Made by a program: the position numbers and the translations under genes. From positions 13,089-73,393 of the forward strand of contig NZ_KE384289.1 of assembly GCF_000424985.1 (NCBI RefSeq): a stretch of DNA of 60,305 bases, written 5' to 3'. The notes below the pieces were generated by a model. That model was not told the origin of the DNA and did not search any database. It worked only from the letters and a program-made list of their open reading frames with translations. This document shows, piece after piece, positions 52,728 through 60,305 of this stretch (its first letter is position 1; every line of letters starts with the position of its first letter). Origin of the DNA: Arenibacter latericius DSM 15913 (GTDB lineage Bacteria > Bacteroidota > Bacteroidia > Flavobacteriales > Flavobacteriaceae).

Positions 52728-55524
52728 TGATATTGAAATAAAGATTATAAAGGTTTTTGTATTGATTTTCTGAATTCCCTTCTCCTCCTTTGTAATTGTA
52801 CCAAGTTCCTAAAATACCACCATAAAGGTTTTTATATAGGTTCCACTGATATCCGGCTCCTAGCATCGTGTTCAATACCGAAAAACCACTATGCATCTGA
52901 TAGTCAACCAATTCAATTTCAGGTGATGAACCTAAACTCCCAACAACGGTAAAATAGTTTTTGGGAGAATAAAAAAAGTAGCGGGCATCTAATGAAAAGT
53001 TATATAGCCAACTCTTGTCTAGAATTAAGCCGTTCAATCGCATATTCAAGCGAATTTCATCCCATTCTTTACTAATTCCTCCAACTATGTTATACAAGTC
53101 CTTGTTGGAAACAATCCCCTCAGGTATATCTTCGGAAAGTTTTCGATATCCCACTCCTATTTCGTACTGAACTCCATTTAAAAATTTAAGATATTTGTAT
53201 AAGGATGCATTTATTGTGATCTCTGGAAAAAATTGGTTGGATAAAGCAACATTCAATAATGTAGATGATTCCTCATTCCAATCATGTAGCCATTCGCTTT
53301 GTACCTGAACACCCTTACCAGAAAGTTTACCTGCATAATTCACTCTTCCAATGTAAGTGTCTCTTTTGTCCAAACGACTATACTCTATTGTAGATAGGGT
53401 GTTCATAGAAAATTGATCTCCATGGTTACTACCTAATAAGTTTAGACTTAATTGATTCTTGTAAGTTTTATATTTTAAATAGTTTTGTCGCCTTATAAAG
53501 GCCTCGGACTCCATGATAGAAGGTTCGTAATAGGACTGGTAATAATATGCCGAATCATATTTTTTTACTTTCTCATACGCTAGCCCTTTTATATGTTTTA
53601 GTGATTTATTGCTTGGGGAATAACTTAATGCTGTATCGATTTTACCTATTGATATCTCACTCAAATTATTTTTAATTAATTCTAGGGTGTACTTTTCGGT
53701 CAACTGAGTAAAAGCATTTATAAGGTCTTGGTTATAGCGATTAGCTTTGAGCTCTAATAATAAGTTTTTATAAATTTCTCCATACTTTTCAACATCAGCA
53801 TATACAGCATCTATTTCTGCTAATTTTATCTTGAAAAATACATCTTTTGGAAAACGATTGTCTCCTCTTTTTGCGTATTTGTACAAAGCATCATCATCTC
53901 CTGTCAAATGAGCAAATCTAATGGCGTAATGGTAAGCAGATTGAGAATCAGGATCTACCTCCAACCATTTCTTTACAAAACGAAAAGCTTCATTATAACG
54001 AAAATCATGGTTAAGGCTATTTATAATTTGTATCACCATATCTGCATAACCAATTAGATTTTTACTCTTATTATCTCCCTCTGAAAAGTTAATAGCTTGT
54101 TCGTAAGCAGAGGTTGCATCTTGATATTTCTTTTGCTGAAAATAAAGCTCAGCTCTTTTAATTAATAAATCTTTATTGCCCGGTTCTATAACGTCCAATT
54201 CATTTAATGCCTTTAAAGCTTCTTTATAATTTCCTTGAGCTAGCGAGGCATTAAAAATTGATGTCTTTGCTATTCGTTTAAGCTCTAAGTCGCTATGCAT
54301 GCTAACTTGTTCCCATGCTTTTATAGCTTCAGTATAGCGTTCATTTAACATTTTATCTTTTCCCTCTTGAAGCATATTATTCACATATGCTTCTTTGATA
54401 TCGGAATCCATTGGGTATAGAAAAAAAAGCTCTTTTGTCAGTGAAGCTACTTTAGAATCATTACCCATTAGGTTATAAATAGCTAGTTCTTTAACAGAAA
54501 GCTCTTTGGAAGCTCCTACTGCTTGCCGATGTTTATTCAATAAATTCAAGGCCTCTTGATACTGTTGCTTTCCTAATGCATCATTAAATATATAAGAGAA
54601 AGCTTCCTTATCCCCTAAGTTTTTCAAAAATACTTTACCATACAATACGGCAGGTTCGCTTTCCTTGGCATTTCTAGCAGCTTCCTTTAGGTAATAATTA
54701 TACTGATCATAGATTGCATTTTGTTGTAGAAAGTTTAGCAATTCACTATATCGATTCTGATCCGCTAAGATTCCTGCTTTTTTATATATTAACATTGTAC
54801 TTTTCGGAAATTGATTTAAACCACGTTCTACATAAGTCAATGCAATGTATGGATCCCCCGCCTTAAGATGGTCATTGACCACATTTATATAGTAATCCTC
54901 TCTTTGAGTGTCTTCCTTTAAAAGCTTTTTACTCAACGCAATTGCTTCGTCTAATTCCCCTTCTATCCGACTATGATGTGCCTCTAATTCCAAACCGTAC
55001 AAGTAGTCCTTTTTTAACTCCTTATCATTGGGGTATATCTGATTTAAACGTTTTCTAAGTCTTTTAGCCTCAATATGGTTGTTTTGCAACTCGTAAAGCT
55101 CTATTTTTTTACTCCAAAGATCACGCCAGTAGGGCCTAATTTCTAAAATCTCATTTACATAACAGATAGCACTGGAATACCGTTTAGAATCGACCTCGAC
55201 ATTAACTAAAATCTGTTTAGCATCAATATTATTTGGATTAACTACCAAGGCTCGATTTAATTGATAACGAGCTTCATCGAGCTGACCTTTATGATAGTTA
55301 TATTTTCCCAAAAGCATTATTAGATCACTATCGGTAGGATGTATTTTCAAGCCCTCCTGAATCGTATTCTTCCCAGCTTCCCAATTACCACTTTCAAAAT
55401 ATCTCTTTACCTTACCTACATAGTCTAAATTATAATCTAAGGCTGATTTTTCTTGAGCTAAAAGGGCACTATTAATGCATAGTGTGATAAGGATAAGTAA
55501 CCCACTAATAATTTTACTTTTCAT
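52714..55524 (-). CDS. TPR protein with C-terminal outer-membrane beta-barrel (PgaA/BcsC-like)
   Basis: A 936-residue exported protein. Signal peptide about 1-23 (ending LLAQEKS). Residues about 30-640 contain many TPR and half-TPR repeats (for example GQLDEARYQLNRALVVNPNN and YKEALKALNELDVIEPGNKD). Residues about 685-936 are strand-rich (YKTYKNQLSLNLLGSNHGDQ) and end NINVAF with terminal Phe, a YaiO-like barrel. Periplasmic TPR scaffold plus outer-membrane pore is the arrangement of PgaA, BcsC and the AlgK/AlgE pair that export polysaccharide. It lies 32 bp after the glycosyltransferase gene. Confidence 0.85.
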   Translation of the reverse strand: MKSKIISGLLILITLCINSALLAQEKSALDYNLDYVGKVKRYFESGNWEAGKNTIQEGLKIHPTDSDLIMLLGKYNYHKGQLDEARYQLNRALVVNPNNIDAKQILVNVEVDSKRYSSAICYVNEILEIRPYWRDLWSKKIELYELQNNHIEAKRLRKRLNQIYPNDKELKKDYLYGLELEAHHSRIEGELDEAIALSKKLLKEDTQREDYYINVVNDHLKAGDPYIALTYVERGLNQFPKSTMLIYKKAGILADQNRYSELLNFLQQNAIYDQYNYYLKEAARNAKESEPAVLYGKVFLKNLGDKEAFSYIFNDALGKQQYQEALNLLNKHRQAVGASKELSVKELAIYNLMGNDSKVASLTKELFFLYPMDSDIKEAYVNNMLQEGKDKMLNERYTEAIKAWEQVSMHSDLELKRIAKTSIFNASLAQGNYKEALKALNELDVIEPGNKDLLIKRAELYFQQKKYQDATSAYEQAINFSEGDNKSKNLIGYADMVIQIINSLNHDFRYNEAFRFVKKWLEVDPDSQSAYHYAIRFAHLTGDDDALYKYAKRGDNRFPKDVFFKIKLAEIDAVYADVEKYGEIYKNLLLELKANRYNQDLINAFTQLTEKYTLELIKNNLSEISIGKIDTALSYSPSNKSLKHIKGLAYEKVKKYDSAYYYQSYYEPSIMESEAFIRRQNYLKYKTYKNQLSLNLLGSNHGDQFSMNTLSTIEYSRLDKRDTYIGRVNYAGKLSGKGVQVQSEWLHDWNEESSTLLNVALSNQFFPEITINASLYKYLKFLNGVQYEIGVGYRKLSEDIPEGIVSNKDLYNIVGGISKEWDEIRLNMRLNGLILDKSWLYNFSLDARYFFYSPKNYFTVVGSLGSSPEIELVDYQMHSGFSVLNTMLGAGYQWNLYKNLYGGILGTWYNYKGGEGNSENQYKNLYNLYFNINVAF

Positions 55525-55556
55525 TTTTAATAAGTTGTTCTATGGAAAATAGATAG

Positions 55557-57011
55557 TTATGCTTTTGGAGAGGTTGTGCCAATAATTTCGTTTGCACTTG
55601 TTTTTGAATAACCTTGACGAGTCATTTTTCCCCAGGTAAATTCCTTTAAGAAAAGAAATTCCAAATACCCTTTTAAGCTAAATACAACTATTAATGGATG
55701 GTAAAATAGTGCTTCGAGGGAGGAAAATAATATTAGCCAAAGATAGTCCGTGTAACTTCTATATACCTTTTTTACAGATAAGTCATAAGAAATAGTAATA
55801 AGTGAAATAGTAACCCCTATGAGGTATACAAATAGAAGCATTAACCAAAATGTAGAAAAATTAACCTGATTGGTTAACATCAAATAAACAAGGAATAAAA
55901 ACCCAGTAAATTCAATAATAGGAGCCAAAAGTTCAAAAATGAGTGCATAAGGCATTACTATCCATCCAGTTCTTCCATATTTTAGATTAAATAAAAACTT
56001 TCTATGTACCACAAATATTTGCAACAATCCTCTTCCCCATCTTTTTCGCTGTCGCGCTAATATTTTAAGGTTAGGTGGTCCTTCAGTCCAGCATAAAGAG
56101 TCGGGTATTTGAACAATGCGATATTTCCTTTCATTCTCCCTTTCATTAGCTATCATCCTTAAGGTCATGTCCATATCTTCCGCGTGCGATTGAGGATCAA
56201 AGCCTCCCGCCTTTATTACCGTAGAAGTCCGAAAAAGGCCAAACCCTCCAGAAACATTGGGGATACAATTTATTATAGACCAACCTAGCTTTGCAACGAG
56301 ATAAGATCGTAGATATTCAGTTTCTTGAAACAACGGGAAATATGACCGAGGTGGAGTTACACTGGAAAACTCACCTTCGTTTACTTCGCATCCATTTACC
56401 ATACGCATAGTAGCACCTACTGCTATCACAGGTATTTTTGAATCTAATACTGGAAGAATTATCTTAGTTAGTGTGTCTCTTGCTAATATACAATCTACAT
56501 CTGTATTAATAAAATAATCGTATTTGGCAACATTTAATCCAGCATTCATAGCATCAGCTTTAGTACCACCGTTTACTTTATCAACTATAATTAACCGTTT
56601 ATATTTATTAAGGTTAGATTTAAAAACTCTTCTCACCGGTTTAGATCTAAGTTTCTCGATATAAGGAAACTGAATTTCTCGTAATTGAAAATTATTAATA
56701 AGAAGTTCGAGTGTTCTATCCGTACTTCCATCATTCACTATTATAACTTCAAAATTCGGGTAATCTAAGCTGAGTAGAGAGTTAACATTATCTATAATAA
56801 TTACCTCCTCATTGAAGGCAGGAGCTACAACTGAAATCCCTGGAGCTATTTCGGGATTATTCTTCAATTTATCTTCTTCCCTTGTAGTATATTTTATTTT
56901 GCTTCTAGAAATATTTATATAACCAAGAATAGCAAGTATCACATACACAACCGATATTAATGTTGCATAAAAATATATGAGATATTGATAGTAATATGTA
57001 ATGTATTCCAT
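55557..57011 (-). CDS. Processive membrane glycosyltransferase, family 2
   Basis: A 484-residue inner-membrane enzyme like PgaC or NodC/hyaluronan synthase. One N-terminal helix (about 10-33) precedes a GT-A domain: VVAPAFNEE (61-69), NDGST (93-97), the metal-binding DVD (171-173), the catalytic AED (277-279) and QRKRW (321-325), the acceptor-site Q-x-x-R-W of processive synthases. Three or four helices close the chain (about 350-460). It polymerises a beta-linked sugar and probably pushes it through the membrane. The polymer identity cannot be told; poly-N-acetylglucosamine is one option, but no PgaB-type deacetylase is present. Confidence 0.9.
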   Translation of the reverse strand: MEYITYYYQYLIYFYATLISVVYVILAILGYINISRSKIKYTTREEDKLKNNPEIAPGISVVAPAFNEEVIIIDNVNSLLSLDYPNFEVIIVNDGSTDRTLELLINNFQLREIQFPYIEKLRSKPVRRVFKSNLNKYKRLIIVDKVNGGTKADAMNAGLNVAKYDYFINTDVDCILARDTLTKIILPVLDSKIPVIAVGATMRMVNGCEVNEGEFSSVTPPRSYFPLFQETEYLRSYLVAKLGWSIINCIPNVSGGFGLFRTSTVIKAGGFDPQSHAEDMDMTLRMIANERENERKYRIVQIPDSLCWTEGPPNLKILARQRKRWGRGLLQIFVVHRKFLFNLKYGRTGWIVMPYALIFELLAPIIEFTGFLFLVYLMLTNQVNFSTFWLMLLFVYLIGVTISLITISYDLSVKKVYRSYTDYLWLILFSSLEALFYHPLIVVFSLKGYLEFLFLKEFTWGKMTRQGYSKTSANEIIGTTSPKA

Positions 57012-57032
57012 ATTTAAATTGTGAACTTTTAT

Positions 57033-57842
57033 TTATAGTTCAAAAATTTCAGAAGTGTTCTTCTCGATATAAGAAATTGCGATTTTTTCAAAATCCGTGG
57101 AAACACTATTCTCTATTTTGGAATAGACACTTCCATCATGATCTATTAAGCGGATATTAAGTAATATTTTAATTAATGTTTCCTTATTATAAGTTTGATA
57201 ATAAATACTTTCTAAAAAACTTAATGCTTGTTCACCTCCTAACTTACCTAGTGCATCGATAATTTTATCTTTAACCTCTTGAGGGTTATAATTGAAGCTT
57301 TCTATGAACACTGGGACAGCAATATCATAATCCAATAATCCTAAAGTGTCTGCAATTTGTGCTTTAATGGAATAATCTACATTTTGTAAGTACAAATCCA
57401 ATAATTGTGGAGCACAATCTATTTGTTGAAAAAAGCCAATTTCTTTAATCAAAAAAATCTTAAATTCAATTTTCTGCGCCATGTTAACCCATTGCATTAG
57501 AGGCGGTAAGGGCTTTTCCTGATTCTTTTTCTTTAAGGCTGAATGAATTCTTAACTCGTCTAAAGCATTAAAGTCTCTATCAAAATCATCTTCCAGATAT
57601 TTAAAGGCATCAGTTGAATCAACTTCTAAATATATACTTTTAGCAAACTTTCGAATATCTTTGTTTTCTGTTTGAGTTCGAAGGGAAATCACTCCTCCAG
57701 TAATATTATCTTTAATCCCATGTAGCATCCTTAGAGCAATACTATTAGTATTTATATCATTGGTAGACAATTGATCCTCCCAAAATTCTGGCAAGGACAA
57801 TGCCGATAATATCTCTTTATAATTATGAGTATTTAATTTCAT
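57033..57842 (-). CDS. HEAT-repeat protein of the polysaccharide cluster
   Basis: A 269-residue soluble, helical protein with HEAT-like repeats from about residue 90 to 255 (for example DYSIKAQIADTLGLLDYDIA and PQEVKDKIIDALGKLGGEQA). It has no membrane segment itself. Its start overlaps the end of the upstream small membrane protein by 20 bp. In other flavobacteria, as I recall, a single protein with an N-terminal membrane helix and C-terminal HEAT repeats precedes such glycosyltransferases, so these two ORFs may be a split version. It ends 21 bp before the synthase and may anchor or regulate it. Confidence 0.8.
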   Translation of the reverse strand: MKLNTHNYKEILSALSLPEFWEDQLSTNDINTNSIALRMLHGIKDNITGGVISLRTQTENKDIRKFAKSIYLEVDSTDAFKYLEDDFDRDFNALDELRIHSALKKKNQEKPLPPLMQWVNMAQKIEFKIFLIKEIGFFQQIDCAPQLLDLYLQNVDYSIKAQIADTLGLLDYDIAVPVFIESFNYNPQEVKDKIIDALGKLGGEQALSFLESIYYQTYNKETLIKILLNIRLIDHDGSVYSKIENSVSTDFEKIAISYIEKNTSEIFEL

Positions 57843-58179
57843 CTTTCTTTATTAGATCCAACAAAACGTTGGTAATTTGTACTTTTTCCCAAGACTTTAA
57901 TCCTTTTTCCCCTATTCCAAGATTAATATTGATTTGATCGGCTTTTACATTATTTTTATCATAGAGGATATCTTTTATCCGAGACTCGTATTTCCGTCTT
58001 ATTTTTTCCTTGCGTTGATACTCATTTCTCTGTTTATAAGCAATAAAAAATATTCTAACTAAAGAAAGTAGGTATAGAACAATCAATATCACAATTAGAA
58101 TTAAGGTTGTTTTGACAATAAACGGGAGTGCGTCAAAGTGGGACTCCAAATAATACCGGTAAAAATTTAAATTACTCAT
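57823..58179 (-). CDS. Small single-pass membrane protein
   Basis: A 118-residue protein. A transmembrane helix at about 20-46 (VKTTLILIVILIVLYLLSLV) is followed by a basic, charged cytoplasmic tail (about 47-118, KQRNEYQRKEKIRRKYESRI). I start at ATG 58179; the open frame runs 20 codons further to a TTG. First gene of the polysaccharide cluster; its tail ends in frame-overlap with the HEAT protein, and together they look like one membrane-tethered HEAT protein. No separate function is known to me. Confidence 0.7.
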   Translation of the reverse strand: MSNLNFYRYYLESHFDALPFIVKTTLILIVILIVLYLLSLVRIFFIAYKQRNEYQRKEKIRRKYESRIKDILYDKNNVKADQININLGIGEKGLKSWEKVQITNVLLDLIKKDEIKYS

Positions 58180-58600
58180 AAATGTGATTTTCTTTTTGGA
58201 CCGCAAGAATGAACTGTAAAAAACTTGCGATAGGAACAATTAATTGAAACATTTTAATCATAAATCTGAATTTTTCTCTCTTTGTTTCGCAACCATTTAA
58301 TTAGGACATAAAATGCAAAAAGAACAATTAACAGGATTATTTAAAATGGATAGGGTTAATCTATCAGTTGTAATTTTCGGCAAATTTAATTGATAGAAAC
58401 TGGTGAAAATTTTAACCTACACCTATTTTCCGTAAAATAGACAGGACCCAACAAGCTGATTACAAATGAATTACAACAATAACAAGAATTAACGCTAAAA
58501 TTCCTACAAATAAAAAGTTACTTTTGAAGGTTGAAGCAAATGGAGTTTTGAGTGGGCAAGGTGAAAGACTTCCCCAGATGAGATTTGATCTTTATATACT
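58180..58600. other. Promoter region of the polysaccharide cluster
   Basis: 420 bp between the truncated regulator's stop and the first cluster gene, all minus strand. It must hold the operon promoter. I see no perfect TAnnTTTG box or operator palindrome. No gene. Confidence 0.45.
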
Positions 58601-59608
58601 TTAAGTTAAAACTGACTTTTTTTCAGCTGACTTATTTTTTAAATTGGCTATAAATTGTGAAGGAGATACGTGAGTAACATTCTTAAAACTAGCTGAAAAT
58701 TTACTATGCGAAGAAAATCCACATTCTTCTGCTAAATAACTAATCTTATAATTTAAGTACTCAGGATTGGTCTTTAATCTATTAACTATATAATTAATTC
58801 GCAACTGATTTATGTACTGATTATAATCTGTATTTTTATTGTTTTTAAGAACTTGTCTTAAGTATTTTGAATTACTATTTAAAATCCCAACTAGTGTTGA
58901 AAACGACATATTTTTATCTAAAAAAGAGTTTCCTTCTTCAAATTTTTTTAGTTTTTCTAGTAATTCATTTTCCGTTTTCTTTGAAAGATTTAAATCTGTA
59001 GAGGTATTAATTTGAGATTTTTTGTTTTCTATTTCAGTATTTAGTTTTAATTCCAATCGACTTACTTTTATTCGATTAAATTTTACAGATATCAATATAG
59101 AGGTTAAAACCAATAATACTATAAATAGAATTGTATAAAAAGAATTATGAAGAAAAGGCTCCTCATCCTTTTTCTGAATAAAGTTCTGAAGAGGAATACT
59201 TAAAGATTTATTCTTGGCTACCCTTAAGCTATCATTAAGATTAATATATTTTGTTAAATATTCGGTTGATTTATCTACTGCGCCCATTCTTTGATAGAGG
59301 TACCCAATCTTTTTCAATATATCAACTCTTAAGCTAACCCTCTTTAAATCGCTAGCAATTGAAAGCACCTCTTTATAATTTTTTAACGCAGTATCTAGTT
59401 CTTCTTTTATTAAATAATGATATGCATAACCTTCAATAATAGTCGCGCGATTTAAATCATACATATAATTGGAGGTAAAATAGGGTTTAGGGCTAATTTT
59501 AAGATCATTTATGCGTTGAAGACCTGAAGTTAGATAAGAATTTGATAATTCAAAGTTCTTTTCTTTATCTAAAACAAGCGTATCCATCCCACGAACCACG
59601 TCTTGCAA
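58601..59608 (-). CDS. TPR-TM-AraC regulator, N-terminally truncated paralogue
   Basis: A 335-residue remainder of a regulator like the one at 47660. Residues about 20-120 keep one or two TPR units (DTALKNYKEVLSIASDLK), about 155-175 a membrane helix (YTILFIVLLVLTSILISV), and about 220-330 the AraC domain. The DNA-binding domain is nearly identical to the paralogue (RINYIVNRLKTNPEYLNYKI, YLAEECGFSSHSKFSASFKN). The signal peptide and the first TPRs are missing: an in-frame TAA stands just upstream, and the IS66 transposase gene follows 41 bp beyond. The TTG at 59608 is only the first possible start, so it is probably a broken gene, though the DNA-binding part could still be made. Confidence 0.75.
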   Translation of the reverse strand: MQDVVRGMDTLVLDKEKNFELSNSYLTSGLQRINDLKISPKPYFTSNYMYDLNRATIIEGYAYHYLIKEELDTALKNYKEVLSIASDLKRVSLRVDILKKIGYLYQRMGAVDKSTEYLTKYINLNDSLRVAKNKSLSIPLQNFIQKKDEEPFLHNSFYTILFIVLLVLTSILISVKFNRIKVSRLELKLNTEIENKKSQINTSTDLNLSKKTENELLEKLKKFEEGNSFLDKNMSFSTLVGILNSNSKYLRQVLKNNKNTDYNQYINQLRINYIVNRLKTNPEYLNYKISYLAEECGFSSHSKFSASFKNVTHVSPSQFIANLKNKSAEKKSVLT

Positions 59609-59648
59609 GGCAGATTAACTCTTCTAAGGTCTTCCCTCTGTAGTATGT

Positions 59649-60305
59649 TTACGCTTTTTTAAGTTTTTTATAATTCTGTGGATAAAGGTCCCGGATGTCC
59701 TTATGGTTGATGGTCATGATATTCTCCAAGGTATACTTTATCCATTCATATGGATTTACCTCGTGTTTTTTGCAGGTAGCAAAAAAGGAATAGATGCCCG
59801 CGGCCCTTTGTGCGGCATCATGGGAGCCTGCGAACAGGTAGTTTTTTCTTCCCAGGGCTAAGGGACGGATAGCATTCTCCACTAAATTGTTGTCGATCTC
59901 CAGGATGCCGTCATAAAGATAGGCGCTGAGCTGGTCCCAACGGTCCATGGTATATCGGAAAGCTTTTCCAATGGGACTCTTGGGAAGGATCAGTTGCTGC
60001 TTCATCTGCTGGAACAGCCATTTTCCAAATTCATTGATCACCGGTAGGGACTCCTCCAGTCTTAGGGCTTTTCGCTCCTTGGGATTTAGTTCCCTTTGCC
60101 TGGCACTGGCTTCTATCGCATAGAGTTTTTGGATAAAGGTCAAGGCTTTTTCCGCACGCTCTTTGTCATTGTCCTTCGCTTTATCGAATTCCCTTCTTGC
60201 ATGGGCCCAGCAGTTTAGGTGGGTAACACCTTCTCGTTTTCCTATTTTATCATAGGCCACGTAGCCATCGGTCTGAAGATAGCCCTTGAAATCTGCCAAT
60301 ACATG
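59649..60305 (-). mobile_element. IS66-family transposase, partial (runs off the window)
   Basis: The C-terminal 218 codons of an IS66 transposase, open at the window edge. The frame continues past the first possible start (TTG at 60299). LQTDGYVAY holds the second catalytic Asp, HLNCWAHARREFDKAKDND is the family signature, DNNLVENAIRPLALGRKNYL carries the catalytic Glu, and FAGSHDAAQRAAGIYSFFAT with VNPYEWIKYTLEN ends the chain. It is undamaged in the part seen, unlike the ISAon1-type remnants, and so is a more recent insertion. Its left end lies near 59609-59648, where the truncated regulator gene begins. Confidence 0.92.

Overview
The window looks like chromosomal DNA from a marine-type member of the Bacteroidota, most likely Flavobacteriaceae. 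The pointers are low GC, few Shine-Dalgarno sites, -7 boxes of the TAnnTTTG type, a dgkA-ftsK-lolA-LptF/G-ribB gene order that I recall from flavobacteria, TonB receptors with a carboxypeptidase-like N-terminal domain, and DUF4374, DUF6428 and ISAon1-type families. I cannot fix the genus.

Layout. 1-16.9 kb is core genome: lpdA, an Lrp regulator divergent from a Cys/Met-metabolism PLP enzyme, an NhaC antiporter, a thiol redox block (2-Cys peroxiredoxin, thioredoxin, small acidic protein, then tpx), dgkA, ftsK, lolA, an LptF/LptG permease, ribB with a dead GTP-cyclohydrolase domain, a DegT-type aminotransferase, a nitroreductase and tRNA-Ser(UGA). 16.9-19.2 kb holds a transposase remnant, a secreted protein and an AraC regulator. 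19.5-22.1 kb is an arsenic operon (arsR, DUF6428, arsC, acr3). 22.5-32.6 kb holds a lone AlbA_2 protein and then an iron-uptake locus resembling the Bacteroides xus (xenosiderophore) system: AraC regulator, TonB receptor, DUF4374 surface lipoprotein, ankyrin protein, DUF2271 protein, and a PepSY membrane protein fused to a flavodoxin/NAD(P)H reductase. 33-37.7 kb has a receiver-only response regulator, a von Willebrand A lipoprotein, a decayed ISAon1-type element and a hairpin-rich non-coding stretch. 37.8-41.7 kb carries stress or housekeeping genes (DUF6327-like, YtxH, baeRF-like, small GNAT, HAD). 41.9-47 kb is the glycerol operon glpDKF with two broken partners: a DeoR/GlpR regulator reduced to its DNA-binding head, and an outer-membrane protein gene with two stops and a frameshift.

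47.6-59.6 kb is the most interesting region. Six closely packed minus-strand genes encode a small membrane protein, a HEAT-repeat protein, a processive family-2 glycosyltransferase, a TPR protein ending in an outer-membrane beta-barrel, a large DUF4838 protein and a DUF1573 lipoprotein. Together they have the parts of a synthase-dependent exopolysaccharide production and export machine (compare Pga, Bcs and Alg), but with unusual accessory parts. It is flanked by two paralogous membrane sensors built as TPR-TM-AraC, one of which has lost its N-terminus next to an IS66 transposase that runs off the window end.

The window contains no CRISPR array, no rRNA and no complete prophage. Decay is concentrated around the transposase remnants and the glycerol locus.
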